A DNA stretch of 32,682 nt from Streptosporangiaceae bacterium (GCA_030038295.1 JASHPF010000012.1:1-32682); one strand, 5' to 3'; positions 7,578 through 16,474 are shown, counted from the stretch's first letter. The notes: a model not told the origin generated them from the letters alone. Numbers and translations are program-made.

Positions 7578-8923
7578 CGTCCCTCCCCGGCCCGGCCGGA
7601 GCGGTCACCGGCGCCCGGGCCGTCACCGTGGCGGGCATCTGGCGGCGCGGCGGCCTCGCGCCGCCGCCACTCATCGGGCAGGGTTGCCTCGAGCACGTCA
7701 TCGACGGTGATCAGCCCGAGCATGCGGCGCCTGTCGTCCACGACCGGGACCGTGACCAGGTTGTAGTCGGTCATCAGCACCGCGACGTCGGTGACGTCGG
7801 TGTCGGGCCCGATCCGCGGCGGGTCGGTGTCGCAGACCTGCGCGATGCACGCGGCCGGGTCGGCCTGCAGCAGGGTGACCAGGCGGGCCACGCCGTGCAG
7901 GCGGCCGTCAGGATCCACGACGTGGATGCTGGCCAGCGCCTCTGGCTGCAGCGCCCGGGATCTGGTCACCGCGGCCACAGCGTCGGCTACGGCGAGGCTG
8001 GCCGGCAGGGCCAGGAAGTCCGGGCTCATGAGGCCGCCGGCGCTGGCGGGGTTGAACCCCATCAGCGTGATGACCTTGGCGTGCTGGTCGGGCGGCAGCA
8101 GGTCGAGCACGGCCTGCCGGCGCCTCTGCGGCAGCTCGGCGATGGCGTCGGCTGCGTCGTCTGCGCCCATCCGGGCGAGCACCGCGGCGACCTCGGTGTC
8201 GGTGCGGGCGCCAAGCAGCCGGGTGGCCAGGTCCTCGTCCAGCTCCTCGAACACGTCGGCTTCCAGTTCCGGGTCGGCGTGCACGCGGCTGAGGATCTCG
8301 GTGCCCTCCGCTGTGGAAGCGTCTTCGAGTAGGTCGGCGATCTGGGCGGGCTTGAGGTGGCGGATCCGCGCGAACCGCCCGCGCAGCAGGGCGCTGCCGG
8401 CGTGCCCGATCAGCGGCTCGAATTCTCGCCAGTTCCGGTCCCGATGCCCCTGCATGTGGCGGCCGGGCAGGCTGGCGAGCCATGGTCGCCGGCGGGTGTC
8501 CACGGCGTCCACTACCCAGTCACCGTCGCGGCGGGACAGCCGCAGGTCGGATGCGCGGACCAGGCGGGCGTTCGGGACGTCGATGAGCCGGTGCCCGAGC
8601 ACGTCGGCGCGCAGCAGCACCTCGCCTTCGCGCCGCTCGAACCTGCGCAGGTCGAAGGTGGCGCTGCCAAGCTTGATCATGTTGCTGTCGAGGCTGGCGA
8701 CCTGTCCGGCGGGGACGAACACCCTGCGCCGGCCCACCTGGGCGACCAGTCCGACAACCAGCGGATACTGCGGGCCGCGCAGCCGCACGATAACGTCGGA
8801 CAGCCGGCCGAGCCGCTGCCCGTTCTGATCGGCGAGAGACCGGCCGACGAGACCGGACAGGTGCCGGCAGCCACCCCCTGCGGGGGCGCCCGCGTCCGGT
8901 ACCGGCATGCTCGTCGCGGTCAT
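7574..8923 (-). CDS. PRC-barrel/MgtE_N/CBS-pair regulatory protein coupled to the Nramp-like transporter
   Basis: I favour ATG 8923 (449 residues) because AGGAG (8937-8933) sits 9 nt upstream; GTG 8926 or an ATG at 8953 are alternatives. Domains in order: a PRC-barrel-like N-terminal part (about residues 20-160), an MgtE intracellular N-domain of repeated acidic helices (about 185-290, with LEDAST, ELDEDLATRLL and ADDAADAIAELP), and a CBS pair (about 295-415) ending in MLGLITVDDVLEATLPDEW. There is no MgtE membrane domain. In MgtE these cytosolic domains sense Mg2+ and gate the channel; here they are a separate soluble protein overlapping the transporter gene by 4 nt. I infer a detached sensor/gate for the adjacent transporter. 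A proline/glycine-rich charged tail (about 420-449) is probably disordered. Confidence 0.8.
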   Translation of the reverse strand: MTATSMPVPDAGAPAGGGCRHLSGLVGRSLADQNGQRLGRLSDVIVRLRGPQYPLVVGLVAQVGRRRVFVPAGQVASLDSNMIKLGSATFDLRRFERREGEVLLRADVLGHRLIDVPNARLVRASDLRLSRRDGDWVVDAVDTRRRPWLASLPGRHMQGHRDRNWREFEPLIGHAGSALLRGRFARIRHLKPAQIADLLEDASTAEGTEILSRVHADPELEADVFEELDEDLATRLLGARTDTEVAAVLARMGADDAADAIAELPQRRRQAVLDLLPPDQHAKVITLMGFNPASAGGLMSPDFLALPASLAVADAVAAVTRSRALQPEALASIHVVDPDGRLHGVARLVTLLQADPAACIAQVCDTDPPRIGPDTDVTDVAVLMTDYNLVTVPVVDDRRRMLGLITVDDVLEATLPDEWRRREAAAPPDARHGDGPGAGDRSGRAGEGR

Positions 8924-9030
8924 CACAAGCGTCTCCTGATGCGCCCGCCTCATGGCGGATCACGCCGCTGCTCCCTGTGAGATCAGCTTTCTCTGCCCGG
9001 CCGGGTGGCCTGAAGGGTCGGGAGTCTCGC

Positions 9031-9065
9031 GTCGGCGGGCCGAAGGGCCCGGCCGGGGAACCGAC
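9031..9065 (-). other. Strong stem-loop upstream of the CBS/Nramp-like operon
   Basis: GTCGG (9031-9035) pairs with CCGAC (9061-9065) and CGGGCC (9036-9041) pairs with GGCCCG (9046-9051) across a 4-nt loop, with a 9-nt one-sided bulge. It lies 136 nt after the PPOX stop and about 108 nt before the CBS-protein start, all on the minus strand. It could end the PPOX transcript or form part of a structured leader. I did not recognise the conserved core of an M-box or yybP-ykoY riboswitch. Confidence 0.35.
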
Positions 9066-9200
9066 GCGGCTGGCGGCAGGATGCGTGGACCAGGCCGGCG
9101 AGGACGAAGTCCAAGCCCGCGCTCGCTGGTCGAGCGTGTGCCGGCCATAAGGACCGCTGGCGGCTCGCCGCGAAGCTGGCCGGAGGTCGTCCTGCGTAGT

Positions 9201-9692
9201 TCAGCTGGCCTGGATGCTGCGTCCGCTCACCTGAGTCGGCACGATCCGCACGAACACATCGCGAGCCCCGGGCGCCCAGGGCTCGAGGCGGGTTAGGTCT
9301 TCAAGGTGCTTCACCTCACGCTCATCGGTGACCTCGTGCGCGTGACCCTGCACGAGCACGCTCCAGCCCTCACGTAGCGTCTGGTCGAAGTGGTCTACCT
9401 CGAAGCTGAGGTGGGCATTGGCATGAAGGGCCAGCACTGTATCCGGTGCCGTGCGGAAGATGATCGCCTTACCGGATATCGCGAAGTTGACCGGCAGCAT
9501 CATGACCCCGTCCGGGGCTGTGAAACCGACGCGGCCGACGCCGCCCGGTTCCAGCAGGTCGAAACACTCCGTGGGGCTGATGGCCCGGAAGACGCGGTTC
9601 TGGGCTGCCGACCCTAGCGCCGGGGACTTTTGACTGGCGGATGGCTCGCTAGGGCCGTCCGCCGCCTTCTTCGCCGAAGCCACACATCTCAC
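9201..9692 (-). CDS. Pyridoxamine 5'-phosphate oxidase (PPOX) family FMN/F420-binding protein
   Basis: A 163-residue single-domain protein. After a low-complexity N-terminus (1-30) it has the split-barrel pattern of PPOX-like proteins: FDLLEPGGVGRVGFT, then MMLPVNFAISGKAIIFRT, ALHANAHLSFEVDHFD, GWSVLVQGHAHEV and a C-terminal FVRIVPTQVSGR. Actinobacterial members bind FMN or F420 and act as small reductases or flavin carriers; the substrate is unknown. The start is GTG 9692. A second GTG at 9683 has an AGGTGAG motif just upstream and may be the true start. It lies on the same strand as the CBS/Nramp pair but is separated from it by 277 nt containing a strong hairpin, so shared transcription is doubtful. 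Confidence 0.75.
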   Translation of the reverse strand: MRCVASAKKAADGPSEPSASQKSPALGSAAQNRVFRAISPTECFDLLEPGGVGRVGFTAPDGVMMLPVNFAISGKAIIFRTAPDTVLALHANAHLSFEVDHFDQTLREGWSVLVQGHAHEVTDEREVKHLEDLTRLEPWAPGARDVFVRIVPTQVSGRSIQAS

Positions 9693-9910
9693 CTGCGCAT
9701 TCGTGATGCTGATTTTCTCGTCTCGTTGTGGCCCCCCTGCTGGGATAGGCGCGGCGGGCTTGCCCGTGCATGACCTCGATTCGCCTCGGTTGGACCCGAG
9801 GCGATACGCCGCGCATAGTCGACGCCGGGCTTATCCGCCTCGATATGGTAGCTGCCGCCCTCTGACCGTACACGTCCATGGGCATACCCAGCGGCGCGCG
9901 GGTGCTCGCC

Positions 9911-10603
<693 letters not shown>

Positions 10604-10640
10604 GCCTGCCACTCCGTCCGATTGCGGCGCGTGGTCGCCA

Positions 10641-12023
10641 TCACGCCACCTGGGTAAGTGCCGACGCCGGGTGCTGCCGGGCCGCCCGCCAGCCCCCGAA
10701 TGAGCCAGCGACAAGGCCGCCGGCAATGGCCAGCAGTACCGCGGCGGCGATGATGTCGATGCTGACTGGCGCGGTGAGGTGGACGGTAACGGTGCGGCCG
10801 GCGGCCGTGACAGCGCGCCCGAATCCGCGCGTACGGCCGAAGAATCCGGCACCGCCCGAGGGGGTGCTACCGGTCGAGGCGGTCAGCGCCGGGGCGAGCG
10901 CGCTGATCACCGCGGCCGCGCCGACGCCGAGCGCGATGCCGGCGATGCCGCCGATCACGCCGGTGCTGAGTGACTCGCCCATCACCTGTTCGATGACGCG
11001 CCTGCTGCGCCAGCCGAGTGCCTTCAGGGTGCCGAACTCGCGTACCCGGCGGGTGACGGCCGACATCGTCAGCAGGGCTGCGAGCAGGAACGCGGCGACC
11101 AGGGCCACGATTGCCAGCCACGTGCCCAGGTTGGTGGCCAGGTTCGCGGCGCTGGCCAGCGATCCGGTGACCTGGCTGGCCAGGTCACTTGAGGTGGTCA
11201 CGGTCGTCTTCGGGAAGGCCGCGGAAATCTCATGGGCCGCGGTGCTGATGTCGGCGGCGCTGGCGGCGGACACGTAGATCGTGTTGACCTTGCCGGTCAG
11301 TCCCGACAGCTTCTGCGCCCGGGCGAGCGGAATGAACACATCGGTGGTGACACTGCCCTGCGGCATGGCTACGATGCCGATCACCGTGAACTTGGTCCCG
11401 TCGACCGAGACCGTCGAGCCCGCTTTGAGCGAGTTCTGCTTCGCATAGTTGGCATCCACCACCGCGACGTCGGAGTTGGCGTCTGCGAGCGTGAACGTCC
11501 GCCCGGCGGTGATCGTCGCGCCGCTGAGCACCCCGACTCGAGCGGACGACAGTTGCACTCCGTCGACACTGAAGACGCTGAAGCTGATCGACGAACCTGG
11601 GCTGGCGGACGAGGTCGGGATCGTGCCGCTGACGTGCGTGTCGGACAGGACCAGGGCGCCAGCCGCGGCCGAGACGTCACGCAGGTGCGAGATCGTCGTC
11701 ACGTCCGAGGCCTTCAGCGGTCCCAGCGTCGCTGCCGAGACCAGCGCGGTGCTGTTGATCGTCGTTCCGGCTGAGGGACGGTACGCCCCGCCGAAACGGA
11801 TGGCGGGTGACCCGCCCGTGCCCGGGGTCGGCGCCTGGGTCACGATGATGTCGGTGCCAATCCCGTAGAGCGCGTGCAGGACCTTGGCCTGCGCGTCTCT
11901 GACGCCGGCCGCGGCCGCAGTCACGGTGACCGCCAGCCCTATGCCGATGGCCAGCCCGAGCGAGATGACAAGGAACTGACGAAGCCGGTGGCCCAGCTCG
12001 CCGCGCAAATAGGTGAAGAACAT
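10641..12023 (-). CDS. ABC transporter permease, MacB/FtsX type
   Basis: A 460-residue protein with FtsX-family topology: one N-terminal membrane helix (about residues 17-40), a large extracytoplasmic domain (about 45-300) rich in Ser/Thr/Ala, and three C-terminal helices (about 305-330, 350-385, 430-450). LKALGWRSRRVIEQVMGES between the C-terminal helices matches the FtsX/MacB_PCD coupling-helix region. It lies 13 nt downstream of the HtrA-like gene and 37 nt upstream of the ATPase, so the three probably form one transcript. The external domain suggests a role in handling an envelope molecule. I infer a link to envelope stress from the HtrA neighbour; no substrate can be named. Confidence 0.85.
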   Translation of the reverse strand: MFFTYLRGELGHRLRQFLVISLGLAIGIGLAVTVTAAAAGVRDAQAKVLHALYGIGTDIIVTQAPTPGTGGSPAIRFGGAYRPSAGTTINSTALVSAATLGPLKASDVTTISHLRDVSAAAGALVLSDTHVSGTIPTSSASPGSSISFSVFSVDGVQLSSARVGVLSGATITAGRTFTLADANSDVAVVDANYAKQNSLKAGSTVSVDGTKFTVIGIVAMPQGSVTTDVFIPLARAQKLSGLTGKVNTIYVSAASAADISTAAHEISAAFPKTTVTTSSDLASQVTGSLASAANLATNLGTWLAIVALVAAFLLAALLTMSAVTRRVREFGTLKALGWRSRRVIEQVMGESLSTGVIGGIAGIALGVGAAAVISALAPALTASTGSTPSGGAGFFGRTRGFGRAVTAAGRTVTVHLTAPVSIDIIAAAVLLAIAGGLVAGSFGGWRAARQHPASALTQVA

Positions 12024-12036
12024 GGCGGCACTCCCA

Positions 12037-13206
12037 TCAGTCGGCGGGACCCGTGGCGAGGTCGACGGTTGCCGTGTGGGTGAGTCCAGACGGGTCCAGC
12101 CAGGCGATGCTGACCTTGTCGCCAGGGTGGTAGGGCTCCAGCACGGCCTGGATGCCGGACGGCGAGGTCACCGACTGGCCGTTGATCGAGACGATCACAT
12201 CACCGGCCGTCAGCCCCGCCTGGGCGGCGGGCAGCCCGGGCATCACGCCGACAATCACCGCCTCGGTCTCCGAGCTGAAGGCCACGCTGTACAGGGTGAC
12301 CTGCACGCCCAGGAAGCCGGTCGCGCCGATGTGCACGGTGGCCGAGGCGCCACCAGCCTCAATCTGCCCGGTGACGGCGGCTGCCCGGCCGATCGGGATC
12401 GCGAACGCCTGGTCGGCGGCGGACTGGAACTCATAAGCGGAGGAGGCCGCCGTGTCCATGCCGATCACGGTTCCCGTGGTGGTGACCAGCGGCCCGCCGG
12501 AGTCGCCGGGCTGCAGCGGCACGTTCGTGCGGATCAGCCCGGTGAGCTGCTCGGAGGTGTGCGCCCCCTCGTCGATCGCGGTGATCGATTCGTTCAGCCC
12601 GGTGACCTTGCCGGTGGCGACTGCCGGGGTGCCGCCCTTGCCTTCGGCGTTGCCCAGAGCGATGACCGCCTCGCCGAGGCTGACCTTCGATGAGCTGCCG
12701 AGCGTGACGGTCTTCAGGCCGGACGCCCCGCGCGCCTGCAGCACGGCGATGTCGGCGGACTGGTCGTAGCCGACCACGGTCACCGGGTAGGTGCGGCCGT
12801 TGCCCACGTCGGTGACCTTGACCGAGGTGGCGCCGTCGATCACGTGATTGTTGGTCAGCACCTCACCCGTGCTAGTCAGCACGAGCCCGGTGCCCTCCGA
12901 CACGGCGTTCTGGTACCCCAGGGTGGCAACCACGTCGACCAGGCCGGGATCGACACCGGCGGCTGCCGCGGACGTGGGTGACACCGCCTTGTGCGGCGCG
13001 GCCGGCGCGGGCCGCAGTGCCAGTGCCGTGCCGAGCGCGGCGGCCAGCGCGAGCACGGCGCACGCCGCCGTGGCGGCCACGACACGACGGCGATGCGGCC
13101 GCCGGACCGGCGCGCCTGGTGGCTGCCAGGGCACGGGTGGTGGTGGTGGTGGCGGCGGCGGTGGTTCTGCGGAGCCTTGAACTGGCGGACCGTAGCTGGT
13201 GCTCAT
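12037..13206 (-). CDS. Membrane-anchored HtrA/DegP-like (S1C) serine protease with PDZ domain
   Basis: A 389-residue protein. It begins with a proline-rich cytosolic tail including ten consecutive prolines (15-24), then one membrane helix (about 43-64). An extracellular trypsin-like domain carries LTNNHVID (His121), SADIAVLQ (Asp152) and LQPGDSGGPL (Ser236), and a PDZ domain occupies about 295-385 (GVMPGLPAAQAGLTAGDVI). This is the standard actinobacterial HtrA/PepD architecture for degrading or refolding damaged envelope proteins. The start ATG 13206 has a clear GGAGG about 8 nt upstream. It is first in an operon with the permease and ATPase. All three catalytic residues are present, so activity is expected. 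The physiological role is known for the family, not for this gene. Confidence 0.9.
   Translation of the reverse strand: MSTSYGPPVQGSAEPPPPPPPPPPVPWQPPGAPVRRPHRRRVVAATAACAVLALAAALGTALALRPAPAAPHKAVSPTSAAAAGVDPGLVDVVATLGYQNAVSEGTGLVLTSTGEVLTNNHVIDGATSVKVTDVGNGRTYPVTVVGYDQSADIAVLQARGASGLKTVTLGSSSKVSLGEAVIALGNAEGKGGTPAVATGKVTGLNESITAIDEGAHTSEQLTGLIRTNVPLQPGDSGGPLVTTTGTVIGMDTAASSAYEFQSAADQAFAIPIGRAAAVTGQIEAGGASATVHIGATGFLGVQVTLYSVAFSSETEAVIVGVMPGLPAAQAGLTAGDVIVSINGQSVTSPSGIQAVLEPYHPGDKVSIAWLDPSGLTHTATVDLATGPAD
13135..13164. repeat. GGT/GGC trinucleotide run encoding a polyproline tract
   Basis: About ten tandem GGT/GGC units on the plus strand encode the ten-proline run of the HtrA-like protein on the minus strand. 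Such runs can change length by slippage in steps of three and can slow ribosomes. Unit boundaries are approximate. Confidence 0.6.
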
Positions 13207-13411
13207 CGGATCCGCCTCCCTCTACTTGCCGTCATTCTTATGCTTTTTTAGTGGCCCCCTTAGAGTTACCTCCAGGGATGCTGGCCGTTTAAGGACTTTT
13301 CGCTGAGTGCGGCGCGACCTCGTGCTGATGGCCCTTATCGAAAGCTGAATCGCTGCATACTGTCCTGGCCAGGGTCAAACGGCCCGGAACGGCGGGTCTT
13401 ACGGCCGCCGA

Positions 13412-13576
13412 TCAGGGGTGCTTCGCATGCGGACGGCCGTGCCTAGAGGCGGACTTCCGATCGGCGTCTTTCTGGTCCGCGCGATTTTCATGAATATCCC
13501 GCAAATGGTAACGGAGGCATCCTGCCAGGTAGATAACGATGACCACCAGAAAAACCGTCAGTACCGGAAGGCTCAT
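13412..13576 (-). CDS. 54-aa single-pass membrane peptide of unknown function
   Basis: ATG 13576 is preceded by a perfect GGAGG (13589-13585) 8 nt upstream, itself downstream of a good promoter match. The frame runs 54 codons to TGA (13414-13412). Residues 3-20 form one hydrophobic helix (LPVLTVFLVVIVIYLAG), followed by a strongly charged cytosolic-type tail rich in Arg, Lys, His and Asp. Bases in this gene are less GC-rich than in its neighbours. It is divergent from the KdpD-like gene, with 218 nt between start codons. The topology resembles tiny subunits such as KdpF, but the tail is longer and no kdpABC genes are present. I do not recognise the family. Promoter, ribosome site and membrane segment together make it a credible gene. 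Confidence 0.65.
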   Translation of the reverse strand: MSLPVLTVFLVVIVIYLAGCLRYHLRDIHENRADQKDADRKSASRHGRPHAKHP

Positions 13577-13605
13577 TTTCACTGGCCTCCTTGATTGGCA
13601 CGCCG

Positions 13606-13634
13606 ATCGCAGACTAAGTCGGCCATATCGTCAA
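13606..13634 (-). promoter_or_regulatory. Candidate promoter of the 54-aa membrane peptide
   Basis: On the minus strand TTGACG (13634-13629) is followed after exactly 17 nt by TGCGAT (13611-13606). This would start transcription near 13600, leaving a leader of about 20-25 nt that contains the GGAGG site. The -35 is strong; the -10 is only a partial match. Confidence 0.45.
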
Positions 13635-13794
13635 CCTAGGCCGGCATGCCAGGCCGGATCAGAGGCCACAGGCCCGATAGCAGCAGGACGTTGGTCGCAG
13701 CGACCCGCCGTCGGGCCAGCCCTCGCTGCGCTGCGCCGCCGTGACGCCGGGACTTCGGTCAGCCGATTGAGGGAACTAACGCCCCTGTGCCGCG

Positions 13795-15996
13795 ATGACG
13801 TGCCGATCGAGTATCGGAGGCATGGCAGGAAGAGGCCGGCTGCGCGTGTACCTGGGCGCCGCGCCTGGCGTGGGCAAGACCTACGCCATGCTCGCTGAGG
13901 GCCAGCGTCGCAGGGCACGCGGGACGGACGTGGTCGCAGCGTTGATCGAGACCCATGGCCGACGGCTGACTAGTGCGATGGCCGAAGGGCTGGAAGCGGT
14001 GCCGCGCCGCATGGTGAGCTATCGCGGCGCCACCTTCCCCGAGATGGACATCGACGCGGTACTTGCCCGGCATCCGCAGGTCGCACTCGTCGACGAACTC
14101 GCCCACACCAACGTGCCCGGCTGCCGGAACGCCAAGCGCTGGCAGGACGTCGATGAATTGCTCAGCGCGGGAATCGACGTGATCACCACGCTGAACATCC
14201 AGCACCTTGAATCGCTCAACGACGTGACCGAGCAGGTCACCGGCGTCGTGCAGCATGAGACGCTGCCGGATGAGGTGGCGCGCCGGGCCGACCAGATCGA
14301 GCTCGTCGACATGACCCCCGAGGCGCTGCGGCGACGGATGGCACACGGCAATGTCTATCCGCCGGACCGGATCGACGCCGCGCTCACCCACTACTTCCGG
14401 CCGGGAAACCTGACCGCGCTGCGTGAGCTCGCCCTGCTGTGGCTCGCCGACCGGGTGGAGGAAGGCCTGCAGCGCTACCGCGCCGAGCACGGCATCGCCA
14501 CGCCGTGGGAGACCAGAGAGCGCATCGTCGTCTGCGTCGCTGGCGAGAAGGACGACGAGACGGTCATCCGGCGGGCCGCGCGCATCGCCGCAAGGACCCC
14601 GGGCAGCGATCTGCTCGCCGTGCATGTGACCTGCGACGATGGGCTGACGGTCGACGATACGACGATGCTCGAATCGCAGCATGCCCTGGTGAAGTCGCTC
14701 GGCGGCAGCTTCCAGAAGGTACCGGGCCAGGACGTGGCCAGCACGTTGCTGGAGTTCGCTCGCGCCGAGAACGCCACTCAGATGGTCCTGGGCGCGAGCC
14801 GGCGCAGTCGGTTGCGCACTCTCGTCGCGGGCAAGAGCACGCCGACCAGGGTGGCCCGCCGCGCCGAGCACCTCGATGTGCACCTCGTCAGCCTTGGCGG
14901 CGAGACCCACAGCGACATGCACCTGGGCCGGCCGCTGCGCGCGCTGCGCCGGCGTCACGCGCTGGCCGCGGAGGCGAATATGCAGGCCGCAGCGCTGACC
15001 CGGCTCGCGGCCACGGTGCTGCGCGGACACAGCGACCTGCCCGCGCTGCTCGAGGAGATCCGTGAGATGTTCGACCTGGCCGGTGTCAGCTTGCTGGAGC
15101 GGCATCAGGACGCTGGCGGCGGCTGGTTTGTCGTAGCCAGCGCCGGCGAGATGGCACCCGAAGGCCCCGGAGCCGAAGTTGACCTCCCGATCAGCGAGGC
15201 GTTCACGCTAGCCGCCCGCGGGCGCACGCTCGGCGGTCAGGACACTAGGGTTCTGTTCTCGTGCGCCGTTCAGCTTGTCGCGGGGCTCGTCCAGCGCCGC
15301 GAGCACGAGCTAACTGCCCAGGCAGCCGCGTATGCGGCTGACCCTCGCTCCCGCGCCGCCCGGATAGCGGCGACCACTCGGAAGGCCCATGACCTCGTCG
15401 CGACGGCCCAAGTCAGCCTGGATCAGCTGGCCGACCCCGCGCCTCGCACTCCGGCAGAGAATGCTGACCTGGTGGCCTCGGCGCGCCTCGCCCTGGATCG
15501 CGTGGCGAGGCTGGTGAGCGACGTCAGTGACCTCAGCCGACTGCACGCCGGGGCGCTCGAGACCTATCTCCGCCCCGTGGACCTCGACGAGGTCATCGCC
15601 GCCTGCCTAGAGGACCTGGGACCGGGCGGCCACCACATCACGGTCGATACCGAGGAGGACCTCCCTGACGTGATAGCCGACGCCGCGCTGCTGACCAGGG
15701 TGCTGACCAGCCTGATGGCTGACGCCCTGCACCGCAGCCCGCCTGACGTCCCCCCGACTCTGACGGCGTCCGTCACGGCAGGCCGGGTCGACATCTGCGT
15801 GACCGATCTGGGACCTGGCCCGGACCAAGCCGATGGCAACGGACTCGCGCTCAGGCTGGCCCGCGACCTGACCGAGGCGATGGGCGACACGCTCCGCTGC
15901 GACCAACCGCCGGAGGGCGGCCGAAGCGTGTCAGTTACCCTGCCCGCTGCAGGCAGGCAGCCGGCGCACGACAATTCTCGGCACGCGGCTGCGTGA
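13795..15996 (+). CDS. KdpD-like protein: KdpD N-domain + Usp + GAF + degenerate histidine kinase, no membrane segments
   Basis: A 733-residue protein. Residues 12-235 are the KdpD N-terminal domain with Walker A (GAAPGVGKTY, 21-30) and VALVDELAHTN (96-106). Residues 242-370 are a Usp-like nucleotide-binding domain. In classical KdpD four membrane helices (DUF4118) follow; here residues 370-400 are polar and the chain goes straight to the GAF-like region (about 400-500). The kinase part is damaged. The SHDLRTPL phosphoacceptor box is replaced by KAHDLVAT (His532), the N-box Asn is Asp643 (MADALHRSPP), G1 survives as DLGPG (671-675), and the ATP-lid region before GNGLALRLA is reduced to a few residues. 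No KdpE or kdpABC genes adjoin it. I infer a soluble pseudokinase or nucleotide sensor. ATG 13795 lacks a ribosome site; ATG 13822 is an alternative but its GGAGG is too close. Confidence 0.8.
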   Translation: MTCRSSIGGMAGRGRLRVYLGAAPGVGKTYAMLAEGQRRRARGTDVVAALIETHGRRLTSAMAEGLEAVPRRMVSYRGATFPEMDIDAVLARHPQVALVDELAHTNVPGCRNAKRWQDVDELLSAGIDVITTLNIQHLESLNDVTEQVTGVVQHETLPDEVARRADQIELVDMTPEALRRRMAHGNVYPPDRIDAALTHYFRPGNLTALRELALLWLADRVEEGLQRYRAEHGIATPWETRERIVVCVAGEKDDETVIRRAARIAARTPGSDLLAVHVTCDDGLTVDDTTMLESQHALVKSLGGSFQKVPGQDVASTLLEFARAENATQMVLGASRRSRLRTLVAGKSTPTRVARRAEHLDVHLVSLGGETHSDMHLGRPLRALRRRHALAAEANMQAAALTRLAATVLRGHSDLPALLEEIREMFDLAGVSLLERHQDAGGGWFVVASAGEMAPEGPGAEVDLPISEAFTLAARGRTLGGQDTRVLFSCAVQLVAGLVQRREHELTAQAAAYAADPRSRAARIAATTRKAHDLVATAQVSLDQLADPAPRTPAENADLVASARLALDRVARLVSDVSDLSRLHAGALETYLRPVDLDEVIAACLEDLGPGGHHITVDTEEDLPDVIADAALLTRVLTSLMADALHRSPPDVPPTLTASVTAGRVDICVTDLGPGPDQADGNGLALRLARDLTEAMGDTLRCDQPPEGGRSVSVTLPAAGRQPAHDNSRHAAA

Positions 15997-16164
15997 CCGG
16001 CTGCGCCGCCCGCCGGGTGACAAAGTTCCCGCGTACGGCAGGCCGAACGGCCCTTCGGCGCGGGCCCGAGGTCAGGAGAACATTTCCCGATCAGGCGAGG
16101 CGGAAGGCGAAACACGACCGAGCCAACGCCACGCCCCAGTCCGGCAGAGGGAGAGGCATCAGCT

Positions 16165-16359
16165 ATGGCATACGGTCACGCTGAGCGCGCGCTCGCGGCC
16201 ATCCGGCAACTCGAGGCGGAAACCAGGGCGCTGCTGCTCGGGCTGGACCAGTTAGATCCGGAGCAAGCACAGTGGCTCGCCGACACCGCGCCGGCAGCAT
16301 CCCGGCACCCAGAACCTCGTCGGCTACGGCAGCACGATCGGGTCGCCGAGATGCGCTAA
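16165..16359 (+). CDS. Small helical protein, unknown function
   Basis: A 64-residue frame from ATG 16165, with GGGAGAGG ending 8 nt upstream. The first 45 residues are predicted by eye to be an amphipathic or coiled-coil helix (ERALAAIRQLEAETRALLLG, then LDQLDPEQAQWLADT), and the tail is basic. It lies 168 nt downstream of the KdpD-like gene on the same strand and is followed by a strong hairpin. Codon third positions are GC-rich in the first half, as expected for a real gene here, and less so at the end. I do not recognise the family. It could be a real small gene or a chance frame. Confidence 0.5.
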   Translation: MAYGHAERALAAIRQLEAETRALLLGLDQLDPEQAQWLADTAPAASRHPEPRRLRQHDRVAEMR

Positions 16360-16361
16360 GC

Positions 16362-16387
16362 GCGGCGCGGCAGTCCCGCCGCGCCGC
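16362..16387. terminator. GC-rich hairpin between convergent genes
   Basis: GCGGCGCGG (16362-16370) pairs perfectly with CCGCGCCGC (16379-16387) across an 8-nt loop. It starts 2 nt after the stop of the small plus-strand gene and lies 88 nt from the stop of the minus-strand permease, so it could terminate both. There is no T-tract, which is usual in high-GC actinobacteria. Confidence 0.55.
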
Positions 16388-16474
16388 TCGCCCGACGTAG
16401 TGGCACGTGGCGCGAGCCCGGCCGGGGGGCTGACTCGGCCGTCACGCAACCCGGACGGCTGCTGCCGTTACCCG

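Noticed and set aside
6105-7766. Plus-strand open frame of 553 codons antisense to the Nramp-like gene
   Set aside because: Its product is a low-complexity run of Asp, Gln, His, Gly and Arg without domains. It is the high-GC mirror of a well-supported membrane protein.
8924-9200. M-box or yybP-ykoY riboswitch before the CBS/Nramp-like operon
   Set aside because: The conserved core sequences I know for these elements are not visible on the minus strand; only a GC-rich hairpin is.
13412-13576. Calling the 54-aa membrane peptide KdpF
   Set aside because: KdpF is about 30 residues and precedes kdpA. This peptide has a long charged tail and no kdpABC genes are present.
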